A stretch of DNA of 41,662 nt from a bacterium (GCA_030654225.1 JAURXY010000014.1:1-41662); one strand, 5' to 3'; counted from the stretch's first letter, positions 15,690-23,082 are shown. The notes: generated by a model from the sequence alone, not told the origin. Translations and numbers: made by a program.

Positions 15690-16649
15690 ATGGAGAAAGA
15701 ATCAAATAATAAAATAATTCTCTATAAAACAGAGGACGGAAAAACGGAAATCGAGGTCAATCTCGAAGGGGAAACGGTGTGGCTTTCTCAAAAACAAATG
15801 TCGGAGCTTTTTGATTGTACCCCGGAAAACATATTGTTGCATCTTAAAAATGTTTTTGAAAGCGGTGAATTAGATGAAAAAGCAACTGCTAAGGAATCCT
15901 TAGTAGTTCAAAAAGAGGGAAATAGAGCCGTAAATAGAACTATAAGATTTTATAATCTGGATGCTATAATTTCTGTTGGCTATCGCATAAATTCTTTGCG
16001 AGGCACGCAATTTCGCATTTGGGCGACACAAAAACTCAAAGAATTTATGGTTAAGGGCTTTGTGATGGACGATGAACGATTAGCAGAAGGCGGAGTGAAA
16101 AAAAGATTTTTTGAAGAGTGGTTGGAAAGAGTCAGAAAAATCAGAGCTTCAGAAAAAAATCTTTATGAAAAAGTGAAAGATATTTTTGCTACCAGCGTGG
16201 ATTATGATCCAAGAACTGATTTCACTAAAGAATTTTATGCAACTATGCAAAACAAATTTCACTACGCCATCACAGGAAGCACAGCGGCGGAATTGGTGGT
16301 TAATCGTATTAGCGGAAAAAAAGAAAATTTGGGAATGACAAATTGGAAAGGTGCGATGCCGACCAGAAAAGAAGCAGTGGTGGCGAAAAATTATATGCTG
16401 GAGACAGAACTGCGCCAACTCTATCTTTTGGTGGAACAATTTTTGTCCTTTGCTGAATTTCAAATTGAAAGGAAGAATATTATGCATATGAAAGATTGGG
16501 TGGCCTATTTGCATGAGATGCTGAAAGCCAACAAGCTGGAAGTGCTTTTGGGCAGAGGAAAAATTTCGCATGATAAGATGGAGATGGTTGTGAAAGAGGA
16601 ATTGGAGAGATTTATCAAGCAAAAGATTTTTGAAAAGACAGGAATATGA
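15690..16649 (+). CDS. RhuM family protein, copy 3, frameshifted C-terminus
   Basis: A 319-residue RhuM protein, with family signatures TVWLSQKQMSELFDCTPENI, YNLDAIISVGYRINSLRGTQ, FYATMQNKFHYAITGSTAAE and WKGAMPTRKEAVVAKNYM. It lacks the usual last 20 or so residues. After about 16630 the family-like ending (YEIKWEEEFGKNELERLEVK) continues in another frame up to the TAA at 16708, so a small indel probably truncated the protein. The variable patch here reads ATAKESLVVQ, like enterobacterial RhuM, not SVxxFLxTA, yet it still carries a palindrome (15884-15908). No clear promoter of its own; it is 9 bp after the fragment. Family function unknown. Confidence 0.85.
   Translation: MEKESNNKIILYKTEDGKTEIEVNLEGETVWLSQKQMSELFDCTPENILLHLKNVFESGELDEKATAKESLVVQKEGNRAVNRTIRFYNLDAIISVGYRINSLRGTQFRIWATQKLKEFMVKGFVMDDERLAEGGVKKRFFEEWLERVRKIRASEKNLYEKVKDIFATSVDYDPRTDFTKEFYATMQNKFHYAITGSTAAELVVNRISGKKENLGMTNWKGAMPTRKEAVVAKNYMLETELRQLYLLVEQFLSFAEFQIERKNIMHMKDWVAYLHEMLKANKLEVLLGRGKISHDKMEMVVKEELERFIKQKIFEKTGI
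15884..15908. repeat. in-gene palindrome of rhuM copy 3
   Basis: AACTGCTAAGGA pairs with TCCTTAGTAGTT around A15896 (12 bp, one as G-T), centred on the third base of codon 69, the codon that aligns with codon 77 of copy 1. The sequence is unrelated to the other three palindromes apart from the position and odd symmetry. Confidence 0.85.
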
Positions 16650-16873
16650 GATTAAATGGGAAGAGGAGTTTGGGAAGAATGAGCTTGAGAGACTTGAGGT
16701 TAAGAAATAAAATTGGCAAAAAATCTTTCGGGATAACTTTGCCGATTGAAGATGTGCGCAATCTGGGATGGAAAGAGCGTCAAAAACTTTCAGTCAAAAG
16801 AATAAAAAGGATAAAATCTCAAATTTTGCAATTTTTTGCCTATTTCTCTATATCTTGGAAATATTGGGAATAG
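16646..16873 (+). pseudogene. decayed duplicate of AbrB-like gene
   Basis: Positions 16709-16807 are a close copy of 15212-15310 (KIGKKSFGITLPIEDVRNLG, then WKERQKLSVKRIK). The open frame begins in the out-of-frame tail of rhuM copy 3 and ends in unrelated sequence (RIKSQILQFFAYFSISWKYW), so neither end is a real AbrB terminus. The similarity starts at the ancestral rhuM stop codon. This suggests that the rhuM copies were inserted into, or recombined with, an AbrB-like gene. Confidence 0.7.
16824..16849. repeat. 26 bp direct repeat, left copy
   Basis: Identical to 18511-18536 (begins TTTTGCAATTTTTTGCC). The right copy is in the promoter region of dnaG. The two copies bracket the ATPase gene 16989-18437 and its operators. 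Confidence 0.75.
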
Positions 16874-16917
16874 AAAAATTTGGAAATAAAGCCTTATTTA
16901 AGGCAAAAAACAGGTGC

Positions 16918-16981
16918 TTGACAACTCTATGGTAATGCATTACCATAGAAACATAGGTTTTTATGGTAATTAATAACCATA
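16918..16981 (+). promoter_or_regulatory. promoter with two palindromic operators
   Basis: TTGACA (16918-16923), 17 bp spacer, TACCAT (16941-16946). A perfect 22 bp palindrome at 16927-16948, with half CTATGGTAATG, covers the spacer and the -10. A second, near-perfect palindrome at 16962-16981, with arms TATGGT / ACCATA, covers the leader just before the ATG at 16989. Two equal-type sites in this arrangement indicate tight repression, perhaps by an unlinked or self-encoded regulator. Confidence 0.75.
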
Positions 16982-16988
16982 GTCAAAA

Positions 16989-18437
16989 ATGGCTAATTCG
17001 GAGATAAAAAATTACATTTCCAGACAAATGACTGAACAGGCGAAAATCCTGGGTCTTTCGGCGTATAATCAAGATGGAAAGGAATATCCAAAACGATATT
17101 TTTATAACTGTTTGGAAAAACATATGTTGAATTTTTTAGATTCCAACGGTGAACCTCGATGGATAATAATTCCTGGGCTTCGTGGTGTTGGGAAAACGAC
17201 AGTGCTGGCACAAATTTTTTTCAAATACCGGCAATCATTTGGGCAACGGATTTTGTATGTTTCTATGGATGAGGCGGTAAAAAAAATGGGAAGTAATTTG
17301 TTTGAAATAATTGATGCCTATGAAGAATTATTAGGCGTAACTTTTTCAGAATTGAAGGAGGATGTTATTTTGTTGGTTGATGAAGTTCATTTTGATTCGG
17401 AATGGCAATTTGCGCTAAAATCGCTTTATGATCGTTCTCGGCGAGTCTTTATTATTTCAACTGGATCTTCGGCTATCGCCTTGAATGCCACGACGGATGT
17501 TGTTCGTCGTTCTGCTATTGAAAAAATGTATCCGATGAAGTTTACGGAATACATAATGTTATCCGCTTCTATCAACAAAATCGGGGGCGATGTTCAGTTT
17601 TCTCCCAAAATTGGAAAAGATATTTCAACCGCTATTTTTGAAAGCGCAAATGCAAAAGAGGCGCTTCATAATCTTCGGAAAATAAGCGATCAGGTTATGC
17701 ACTATTGGCAAGGCGTGGACATTCGAGCGATTGACAGATATTTGAAATTTTATTCCATTCCCTCGGTTCTCTCTCTTGGAGATGATTCGGCGATTTATGC
17801 TAATCTTAACGCAGTTATTGACAGGATTATCGAAAAAGATATTTCGATAGTTAAGCCGTTTTCTCGGGAGATACTTTCCAAAATTCCGGCTTTACTTTTT
17901 ATTCTTGCCGGTTCGGAGGCAATGAGCCTGGAAAAAATGGCCGGAAATCTAAAAGACATTGAAATAAAAACATTGAGTATTGTTTTGAAAGTCTTGGAGG
18001 ATTCGGAATTATTATTGAGAGTTTATCCCTTTTCATCTTCCACTCCCAAAAAAGTGCGAAAACCGTCCAAATACCTTTTTTTGTCATCCAGCTTGCGAGC
18101 CGCGTTGCTTCATTTGATAGATTCTCGTTCAATAGATATTACCCATCGCGGAAAACTGTTGGAAGATGTCGTGGGGATGTACATGTATCGTCATTTTTCC
18201 AAAAAAATCGGCTGGACAATTAGTTATGATTATGAAAAAAATGGCACCGATTTTATTGTTGACGGAGCAAATAGAATAGTTATCGAGACCGGATGGAACA
18301 AAAGAACGCATCAGCAAGCGTCAAAAACATTAAAAAAAGTTAAAGGAAAATATGGAATCGTAATTTCCAATTCGGTGACGCTTGGAGAACAAGGCAATGT
18401 TTTGTTTGTGCCTTTCGAATATTTTTTTCTTTTGTAA
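16989..18437 (+). CDS. AAA_14/DUF4143-type ATP-binding protein
   Basis: A 482-residue P-loop ATPase. Walker A is GLRGVGKTT (about residues 63-71) and Walker B is ILLVDEVHF (about 125-133). The sensor-like ISTGSSAIAL and the recognition-like region STPKKVRKPSKYLFLSSSLR follow. The C-terminus has a PD-(D/E)XK-like fold, GTDFIVDGANRIVIETGWNK. This arrangement is typical of the large archaeal/bacterial ATPase group with a nuclease-like tail; biological roles are mostly unknown, with defence or mobile-element functions proposed. It lies between 26 bp direct repeats and has two strong operators, so it looks like a recently inserted regulated cassette in front of dnaG. Confidence 0.8.
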   Translation: MANSEIKNYISRQMTEQAKILGLSAYNQDGKEYPKRYFYNCLEKHMLNFLDSNGEPRWIIIPGLRGVGKTTVLAQIFFKYRQSFGQRILYVSMDEAVKKMGSNLFEIIDAYEELLGVTFSELKEDVILLVDEVHFDSEWQFALKSLYDRSRRVFIISTGSSAIALNATTDVVRRSAIEKMYPMKFTEYIMLSASINKIGGDVQFSPKIGKDISTAIFESANAKEALHNLRKISDQVMHYWQGVDIRAIDRYLKFYSIPSVLSLGDDSAIYANLNAVIDRIIEKDISIVKPFSREILSKIPALLFILAGSEAMSLEKMAGNLKDIEIKTLSIVLKVLEDSELLLRVYPFSSSTPKKVRKPSKYLFLSSSLRAALLHLIDSRSIDITHRGKLLEDVVGMYMYRHFSKKIGWTISYDYEKNGTDFIVDGANRIVIETGWNKRTHQQASKTLKKVKGKYGIVISNSVTLGEQGNVLFVPFEYFFLL

Positions 18438-18510
18438 TTATGCCAATATTTGAAAGCAATTTCGGGTGGCAGTAAGAGCTTAATCTTAGTTTAAAATTTC
18501 TTTTCTTATT

Positions 18511-18536
18511 TTTTGCAATTTTTTGCCTATTTCTCT
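18511..18536. repeat. 26 bp direct repeat, right copy
   Basis: Partner of 16824-16849. It lies in the presumed dnaG promoter; a TATTAT follows at 18538. The left copy is therefore likely the old upstream end of the dnaG promoter region, split by the ATPase cassette. Confidence 0.75.
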
Positions 18537-18557
18537 GTATTATAGTACGATTGGAGT

Positions 18558-20432
18558 ATGAATAACGATATAGAAGAAATAAAATCCAAGCTCAATATAG
18601 TGGATATTTTGGGCGAATATATTCGTTTGGACAAGGCAGGGGCGAATTTTCGAGCTCTTTGCCCTTTTCATAATGAGAAATCACCATCTTTTATGGTGAA
18701 TGAGGAAAAGCAATTTTGGCATTGTTTTGGTTGTCAAAAATCAGGCGATATTTTTGGTTTTGTGATGGAAATGGAAGGAGTGGAATTTCGAGAAGCACTG
18801 AAAACACTGGCTGAAAAAGCGGGAGTGAAACTGCAATCCTATAGTCCAGAAAAAACAGAAGAAAAAAATCGAACACTGGAAATTTTGGAATTAGCTACTA
18901 AATTCTATGAAGTCCAACTTTGGAAGGGAGAGGGTAAGGAAAAAATTCTAAACTATCTTCATGAAAGAGGACTCAAAGACGAGACAATCAAGGAATTTCG
19001 GTTGGGTTATGCGCCGTCTGGTTGGCGAAATGTTTTAGATTTTTTAGTTAAGAGGGGATATAAAACTGAAGAGATAAATAAGACAGGGCTTTTGGTGCAG
19101 AAAACAAAGAGCAATGAACAAAGAACAATAAATAATAACGAAAATAAAAATAGTAATATTGATCACTGGTCATTGTCTCTTGATAATTGTTATGATCGCT
19201 TTCGTGATCGAATTATTTTTCCAATCAGTGATTATTCAGGAAAAGTGTTGGGCTATACAGCGCGAGTGACTCCTGGGAGCGATGAATCGCAAGCTAAATA
19301 TGTCAATTCTCCTGAAACCGAAATGTATCACAAAAGTCGAATTCTCTATGGCCTAGATAGAGCTAAATCAGAGATAAAAAAGCAAGACTCTGTTCTTCTG
19401 GTGGAGGGTCAGATGGATGTAATTGCTTCGCATCAGGCGAACATAAAAAATACTGTGGCCGTGAGTGGCACAGCGCTTACGCCAGATCAAATTGCCATCA
19501 TAAAAAGATATACCAAAAACATTCAAATGTTTTTCGATATGGATAGTGCTGGCGAAAATGCCACTAAAAAAAGTGTGAAATTATGTCTAGCGAGTGGAAT
19601 GACGGTGCGCATTGTGAGTTTAGAGCAGGGGAAAGATGCGGCTGATATAGCATCCGAAAATCCAGAGAAATTGCAAGAAAATGTAGCCAAGGCTTTGCCA
19701 GCAGTAGAATATTTTTTCCAGAAAAATTTTCAAAAGTTTGATAAAAATAAGGTGGAGGATAAGAAAAAAATAACCGCAGAACTACTAGATATTATTTTGG
19801 ATCTAGAGAATGAAGTCGAAAAAAATTATTGGATAAAAAAACTGTCCGAGGACTTAGGTGTTTCGGAATCAGCATTGACGGATGAGCTCAAAAAGACTAG
19901 TCTTAAAGGTAAGAATACTAAAGATAGTGGCCCGAGAGAAGACATCAAAAAAATCGGACCAACCACAAAAAAAGAAATGCTTATCTGGGAAATGATTGGC
20001 CTAATGTTGGTTTCAAGTTTTGTTTGGAAAAAAGCGTGTGATGAGGCAAAAACAAGGAAAATTTTCTTGTCGGATAATCTTTTGCAACTAATGCTGGAAA
20101 AAGGAGAACAAGTTAATTTTGATTTCACTGCACTCTCAAATGAAATATCCACCAATCGAGAGCTAAGTGAAAAAATGCAAAATTTGTTTTCTCGCAAAAA
20201 ATATCAACTCGATTTGAATAATAATTTAGAAGAGATAGTAATTGAAGATCCTTGGAAAGAATTTCAAGCTTGTGAAAGAGAAATGGAAAGAGAAGAAAAA
20301 AAAGAAGAGCTTAATCGCATAGGCAATGATTTGAAATTGGCCGAAGAAAGAAAAGATGAAGAAGCAAAGAAATTTTTGCGAGAGCAGTCAGACAAAATTT
20401 CTAAGGAGCTGGCAAAATTAATGGAGTTATAA
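18558..20432 (+). CDS. dnaG: DNA primase
   Basis: A 624-residue DnaG primase, which makes RNA primers for replication. The N-terminal zinc ribbon has Cys35, His38, Cys56 and Cys59 (CPFH ... CFGC). The TOPRIM core shows LLVEGQMDVIASHQAN (about residues 280-295), VSGTALT and FFDMDSAGENA (about 324-334), with acidic residues for metal. A C-terminal helicase-binding region is less conserved and Lys/Glu-rich. The insertion around residues 180-200 (KTKSNEQRTINNNENKNSNI) looks like low-complexity filler. It is followed by rpoD after 24 bp, the classical macromolecular synthesis pairing. The upstream region carries a repeat shared with 16824-16849. Confidence 0.97.
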   Translation: MNNDIEEIKSKLNIVDILGEYIRLDKAGANFRALCPFHNEKSPSFMVNEEKQFWHCFGCQKSGDIFGFVMEMEGVEFREALKTLAEKAGVKLQSYSPEKTEEKNRTLEILELATKFYEVQLWKGEGKEKILNYLHERGLKDETIKEFRLGYAPSGWRNVLDFLVKRGYKTEEINKTGLLVQKTKSNEQRTINNNENKNSNIDHWSLSLDNCYDRFRDRIIFPISDYSGKVLGYTARVTPGSDESQAKYVNSPETEMYHKSRILYGLDRAKSEIKKQDSVLLVEGQMDVIASHQANIKNTVAVSGTALTPDQIAIIKRYTKNIQMFFDMDSAGENATKKSVKLCLASGMTVRIVSLEQGKDAADIASENPEKLQENVAKALPAVEYFFQKNFQKFDKNKVEDKKKITAELLDIILDLENEVEKNYWIKKLSEDLGVSESALTDELKKTSLKGKNTKDSGPREDIKKIGPTTKKEMLIWEMIGLMLVSSFVWKKACDEAKTRKIFLSDNLLQLMLEKGEQVNFDFTALSNEISTNRELSEKMQNLFSRKKYQLDLNNNLEEIVIEDPWKEFQACEREMEREEKKEELNRIGNDLKLAEERKDEEAKKFLREQSDKISKELAKLMEL

Positions 20433-20456
20433 TTTTAATATTATCTTTAAATATCT

Positions 20457-21797
20457 ATGGCTAAAGTTAAAAAAAATAAGAAAAAAATCTTGAAAAATAA
20501 AAAAACGCCGAAAAAAATAAAAGCTGTTCAAAAAAAGAGCAACAAAAAAATTGTTTCTAGAAAGAAGAAAAATGCTCCTAAAAAGCCTAAAAATAAGGCT
20601 AAAATAGCGCCAAAAAAGAAAATTGAGAAAAAGAAGCCAATCAAGAAAAAGGTCGTCAAACAGATTTCCAAAAGAATGGAGGAAAAAAACTCTCAAAGAC
20701 GCGGGGATATTGACGAGTTAGTTTATCGTGGAAAGCAAAGAGGTTTCATCACAGAGGATGAAATTTTGCATGTTATTCCTGACGCCGAAAAGGATATCGA
20801 AAAATTGGAAGAGCTTTATGAAAAGCTAGAAAAGAAAAATATTCGGGTGGTAAATTCCGACGAAATGATTCGGATGGAAACGGATAAGGTTTCTGAAGAT
20901 TTCGACAAACAAAAAAGTGGCAAGAAAAAATCAAGAAAAGAAACGCTAGATGTCGGTTCAGAAGAAGCTTCTTCCGATTTAGTGCAGATGTATCTTCGAG
21001 AAATTGGTCGAGTGGATCTTCTTAGTACTGAAGAAGAAATAAACCTGGCGAAAAGAATTGAAAAGGGAGACACGATGGCCAAACAAAGACTCACAGAAGC
21101 TAATCTTCGATTGGTGGTGAGTATCGCCAAAAAATATGTCGGAAGATCACACAATCTTTCACTTTTGGATTTGATTCAAGAAGGTAATATTGGTCTTTTT
21201 CGCGCGGTGGAAAAATTTGATTATAGAAAAGGCTATAAATTTTCCACTTATGCTACTTGGTGGATTCGCCAAGCCGTCACTCGCGCGCTAGCTGACCAAT
21301 CAAGAACAATTCGTATTCCGGTGCATATGGTGGAAACGATTAATAAATATACGCAAATTACCAGAAGATTGGTGCAAGATCTTGGACGTGAACCACTTCC
21401 AGAAGAAATTGCGGTGGAGATGGGAATTGAGGTGAACAAAATTCGCCACATTCAAAAAATTTCTCAAGAAACAGTTTCTCTGGAAACTTCCGTGGGAGAC
21501 TCAGATGATGACTCGGTGCTTGGAGATTTTATTGAAGACACTGAAACGGTGATGCCAAATCAAATTGCCAGCCGAAAAATGCTCAAGGAACATGTGGCAG
21601 AAATTTTGAAAGACCTCACTCCGCGTGAACAAAAAATTCTCAAAATTCGTTTTGGCTTGGAAGACGGCGTGACGCATACCTTGGAAGAGGTAGGACAGGA
21701 ATTTGGCGTGACCCGCGAACGAATCCGACAGATTGAAGCTAAGGCTCTGGAGAAAATTCGTGATCATAAAACAATCAAGAAACTTCGAGATTACTAA
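20457..21797 (+). CDS. rpoD: RNA polymerase sigma factor RpoD
   Basis: A 446-residue primary sigma factor. It begins with about 75 residues that are very rich in lysine ([18 protein letters not shown]), an extension common in this lineage and probably disordered. Region 1.1-like sequence follows ([20 protein letters not shown]). Region 1.2/2: [20 protein letters not shown], then [20 protein letters not shown] and [20 protein letters not shown]. Region 3 and the region 4 helix-turn-helix [20 protein letters not shown] complete it. The many TTGaca/TAnnAT promoters of this window fit its expected specificity. A palindromic element begins at its stop codon. Confidence 0.97.
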   Translation: MAKVKKNKKKILKNKKTPKKIKAVQKKSNKKIVSRKKKNAPKKPKNKAKIAPKKKIEKKKPIKKKVVKQISKRMEEKNSQRRGDIDELVYRGKQRGFITEDEILHVIPDAEKDIEKLEELYEKLEKKNIRVVNSDEMIRMETDKVSEDFDKQKSGKKKSRKETLDVGSEEASSDLVQMYLREIGRVDLLSTEEEINLAKRIEKGDTMAKQRLTEANLRLVVSIAKKYVGRSHNLSLLDLIQEGNIGLFRAVEKFDYRKGYKFSTYATWWIRQAVTRALADQSRTIRIPVHMVETINKYTQITRRLVQDLGREPLPEEIAVEMGIEVNKIRHIQKISQETVSLETSVGDSDDDSVLGDFIEDTETVMPNQIASRKMLKEHVAEILKDLTPREQKILKIRFGLEDGVTHTLEEVGQEFGVTRERIRQIEAKALEKIRDHKTIKKLRDY

Positions 21798-21880
21798 TTT
21801 ACGAAAGTACTAATTGAACGAAAGTGCGAATAAAAACGAAAATGGATTAGTAATTTCGCCAGATTCGTACTTTCGTAAAT
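21797..21880. repeat. REP-like palindromic element 1
   Basis: ATTTACGAAAGTAC (21797-21810) and its exact complement at 21867-21880 enclose about 56 bp with further CGAA/TTCG-rich partial symmetry. It begins at the rpoD stop codon. The same style (TACGAAA at the left, TTTCG at the right, start directly after a stop) is seen at 27640-27736. It may act as a terminator or mRNA stabiliser. Confidence 0.65.
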
Positions 21881-21885
21881 AGCTA

Positions 21886-21913
21886 TTGACATTTTTTTTA
21901 CATTTGGTAAAAT
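21886..21913 (+). promoter_or_regulatory. promoter of leader 1
   Basis: TTGACA (21886-21891), 16 bp spacer, extended -10 TGGTAAAAT ending at 21913. Transcription should start about 3 nt before the leader-peptide ATG at 21923. Confidence 0.65.
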
Positions 21914-21922
21914 AAAATTGTT

Positions 21923-22021
21923 ATGAAAAACATGCAAACTAAAATATCATTTATATTGTCTGTGATTATTTTGCTGGTCTTTGAGACCGGCCTTGGTTTG
22001 CGTGAAATGAAAAAAGCATAA
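21923..22021 (+). CDS. leader peptide 1 (Ile/Leu/Val-rich)
   Basis: A 32-codon ORF right behind a strong promoter. Residues 8-20 read ISFILSVIILLVF, nine of thirteen being Ile, Leu or Val, followed by ETGLGLREMKKA. The codons after this run (21-26) form strand 2 of an attenuator. The C-terminal MKKA resembles MKA of leader peptide 2, although the rest differs. A branched-chain amino acid leader peptide like ilvL is the first reading; a small membrane peptide is the alternative because the run is hydrophobic. Confidence 0.6.
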   Translation: MKNMQTKISFILSVIILLVFETGLGLREMKKA

Positions 22022-22079
22022 AGTTCAAAAGTCATTTCAAATATACCAAAGCCGATCTCATAAAAAGGACCGGTTTTTT
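21983..22079 (+). promoter_or_regulatory. transcription attenuator 1
   Basis: Strand 2 (21983-21997, GAGACCGGCCTTGGT) lies in the end of the leader peptide ORF. Strand 3 (22045-22059, ACCAAAGCCGATCTC) can pair with it at 13 of 15 positions. Strand 3 can instead pair its CCGATCT with GGACCGG (22067-22073) to form a terminator followed by six T. This is the 2:3 versus 3:4 choice of ribosome-controlled attenuation. Strand 3 is the same as in attenuator 2. Confidence 0.7.
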
Positions 22080-22096
22080 AGTTCTTTAAAACAAAA

Positions 22097-22150
22097 CTAG
22101 CAGTCAAATCAATGATTTTGCAAACCCGAAGTTGTTGGTTTGGCTGTTAG
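22097..22150 (+). promoter_or_regulatory. second leader hairpin before 22196
   Basis: CTAGCAG (22097-22103) and CAAA pair with TTTG and CTGTTAG (22144-22150), leaving a 26 nt loop. It sits between the attenuator and the Shine-Dalgarno AGGAGG (22182-22187). Attenuator 2 is also followed by a hairpin at the same place. Confidence 0.5.
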
Positions 22151-22195
22151 ATTAATATTATAAATAAAATCAAGATAATTCAGGAGGATAAAGCC

Positions 22196-22438
22196 GTGGA
22201 GATTATTTTAAAAAAAATGCTGGAAAATAATGATAAAGGAAAAATTAAGGTTTATCCTGGTGAATACAATCTAATTTTTATTATAATTCAAGAAAACATA
22301 TCTGGACATGAAAAAGGATTGTATTTTTTTATAACTAATGACCCAACCCAAGAAGGAATATGCTTAGAGTATTGGATGTTTCATGTATTAAAAAATATGG
22401 GTTTTATTGAAATAAAAAAAAATAACATTAAGGAGTAA
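22196..22438 (+). CDS. small protein of unknown function behind attenuator 1
   Basis: 80 residues, starting with GTG 8 bp after a strong Shine-Dalgarno AGGAGG. No family recognised. The sequence has a hydrophobic strand (YNLIFIIIQENI), a Gly/Phe-rich turn (GLYFFITNDPTQEGICLEYW) and a short basic end. It is soluble-looking with predicted beta character. It is followed after 4 bp by a 57-codon gene with its own Shine-Dalgarno, so the two form a unit under attenuator 1. The strong ribosome site and GTG start differ from most genes of this window. Confidence 0.55.
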   Translation: MEIILKKMLENNDKGKIKVYPGEYNLIFIIIQENISGHEKGLYFFITNDPTQEGICLEYWMFHVLKNMGFIEIKKNNIKE

Positions 22439-22442
22439 AAAA

Positions 22443-22616
22443 ATGAGTGATGATAAAAGAAAAGACGTCGTAGGTGATTTTCGGAAAAAGCCTTTTGCGG
22501 AAGTGATTCAAACTCCACCAGTTGATTTTTCAGAGGCGATAAAAAGGGCGAATCTTAAAAAAGGCGGAGCAGACAGATTCGCACAAATATTAACGGTTTA
22601 TAAAAAAATAAAATGA
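22443..22616 (+). CDS. 57-residue protein of unknown function
   Basis: Starts at ATG 22443 behind AAGGAG (spacing about 7). The peptide has charged ends (MSDDKRKDVVGDFRKKPFAE) and a central VIQTPPVDFSEAIKRANLKK, then GGADRFAQILTVYKKIK. It is soluble, probably partly helical, and I recognise no family. It is the second gene of the unit behind attenuator 1. After its stop comes a hairpin-rich stretch. Confidence 0.5.
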   Translation: MSDDKRKDVVGDFRKKPFAEVIQTPPVDFSEAIKRANLKKGGADRFAQILTVYKKIK

Positions 22617-22738
22617 GAGAAAATCCTCTCAAAAAAATTTGGGGAGCGTAAGTATTCACAAGATACTTAAGCTTAAAAAGGACTTAACCATAGTCCCTCC
22701 CGATAAAACAGGGGAAAGGCGCCACGATCGCCTTTCTC
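22616..22738 (+). ncRNA. candidate structured RNA
   Basis: Several helices fit in series: GAGAG / CTCTC right at the stop codon; an outer GGGAG / CTCCC enclosing two arms, AGC-gt-AAGTAT with ATACTT-aa-GCT and GGACT / AGTCC; then a long hairpin GGGGAAAGGCG / CGCCTTTCTCC. This makes a three-way junction plus an extra hairpin. No T-run follows, so it is not a plain terminator. It could be a structured 3' UTR, a small RNA, or part of a cis-regulatory leader for the next unit. I do not recognise a known RNA family. Confidence 0.4.
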
Positions 22739-22773
22739 CTGAATCTAAAAATCAAGTCAGTTTTTATATATAG

Positions 22774-22801
22774 TTGACAAAAAAATAGAAGGTGCTAAGA
22801 T
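22774..22801 (+). promoter_or_regulatory. promoter of leader 2
   Basis: TTGACA (22774-22779), 16 bp spacer, extended -10 TGCTAAGAT ending at 22801. The geometry is the same as leader 1. Expected +1 coincides with the ATG at 22808 (leaderless). Confidence 0.65.
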
Positions 22802-22807
22802 AGTGAT

Positions 22808-22903
22808 ATGTTAAAACAACCTAGTCAAAAATTTTATAGCTTTTCTTACTTTTATTTCTGGTTTAGCCAGATCGGTTTTGTTTTGCATAAAATGAAAGCA
22901 TAA
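22808..22903 (+). CDS. leader peptide 2 (Phe/Tyr/Trp-rich)
   Basis: A 31-codon ORF. Residues 9-19 read FYSFSYFYFWF: nine of eleven are aromatic, including one Trp, as in pheL-type leader peptides. The remaining SQIGFVLHKMKA covers strand 2 of the attenuator, so a ribosome stalled at the aromatic run leaves strand 2 free, while one reaching the stop (22901) masks it. This is the arrangement expected for sensing charged aromatic tRNAs. The nearest aromatic biosynthesis genes (prephenate dehydratase and aminotransferase) are about 0.8 kb downstream on the same strand. Confidence 0.65.
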   Translation: MLKQPSQKFYSFSYFYFWFSQIGFVLHKMKA

Positions 22904-22959
22904 AAGACATATTCATTTTAAACAGACCAAAGCCGATCTCACGCGAGACCGGTTTTTTT
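22869..22959 (+). promoter_or_regulatory. transcription attenuator 2
   Basis: Strand 2 AGATCGGTTTTG (22869-22880) pairs fully with strand 3 CAAAGCCGATCT (22928-22939), one pair as G-U. The terminator is CCGATCTC (22933-22940), loop ACGC, GAGACCGG (22945-22952), then seven T. The two structures exclude each other. GTTCTTTAAAAC after the T-run is shared with attenuator 1. Confidence 0.75.
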
Positions 22960-22981
22960 GTTCTTTAAAACTGTTTTTTGG

Positions 22982-23045
22982 AGTTTTGCTGGTTAAAATA
23001 ATAATTTTATTTTTATCTAGAATTTTTATTTTAACCAGTAAAACT
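22982..23045 (+). promoter_or_regulatory. 19 bp leader hairpin before 23083
   Basis: AGTTTTGCTGGTTAAAATA (22982-23000) pairs at all 19 positions (one G-U) with 23027-23045. It lies after the attenuator and before the Shine-Dalgarno AAAGGAG of the gene at 23083. It may protect the mRNA or control access to the start. Confidence 0.65.
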
Positions 23046-23082
23046 AACCCAATAAAAACCCAACAAAAAAAGGAGCTCAAAA

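Noticed and set aside
16989-18437. ATPase as part of a known toxin-antitoxin or STAND defence type
   Set aside because: Motifs support only the AAA_14-like family with a nuclease-like tail; no sensor repeats or toxin partner.
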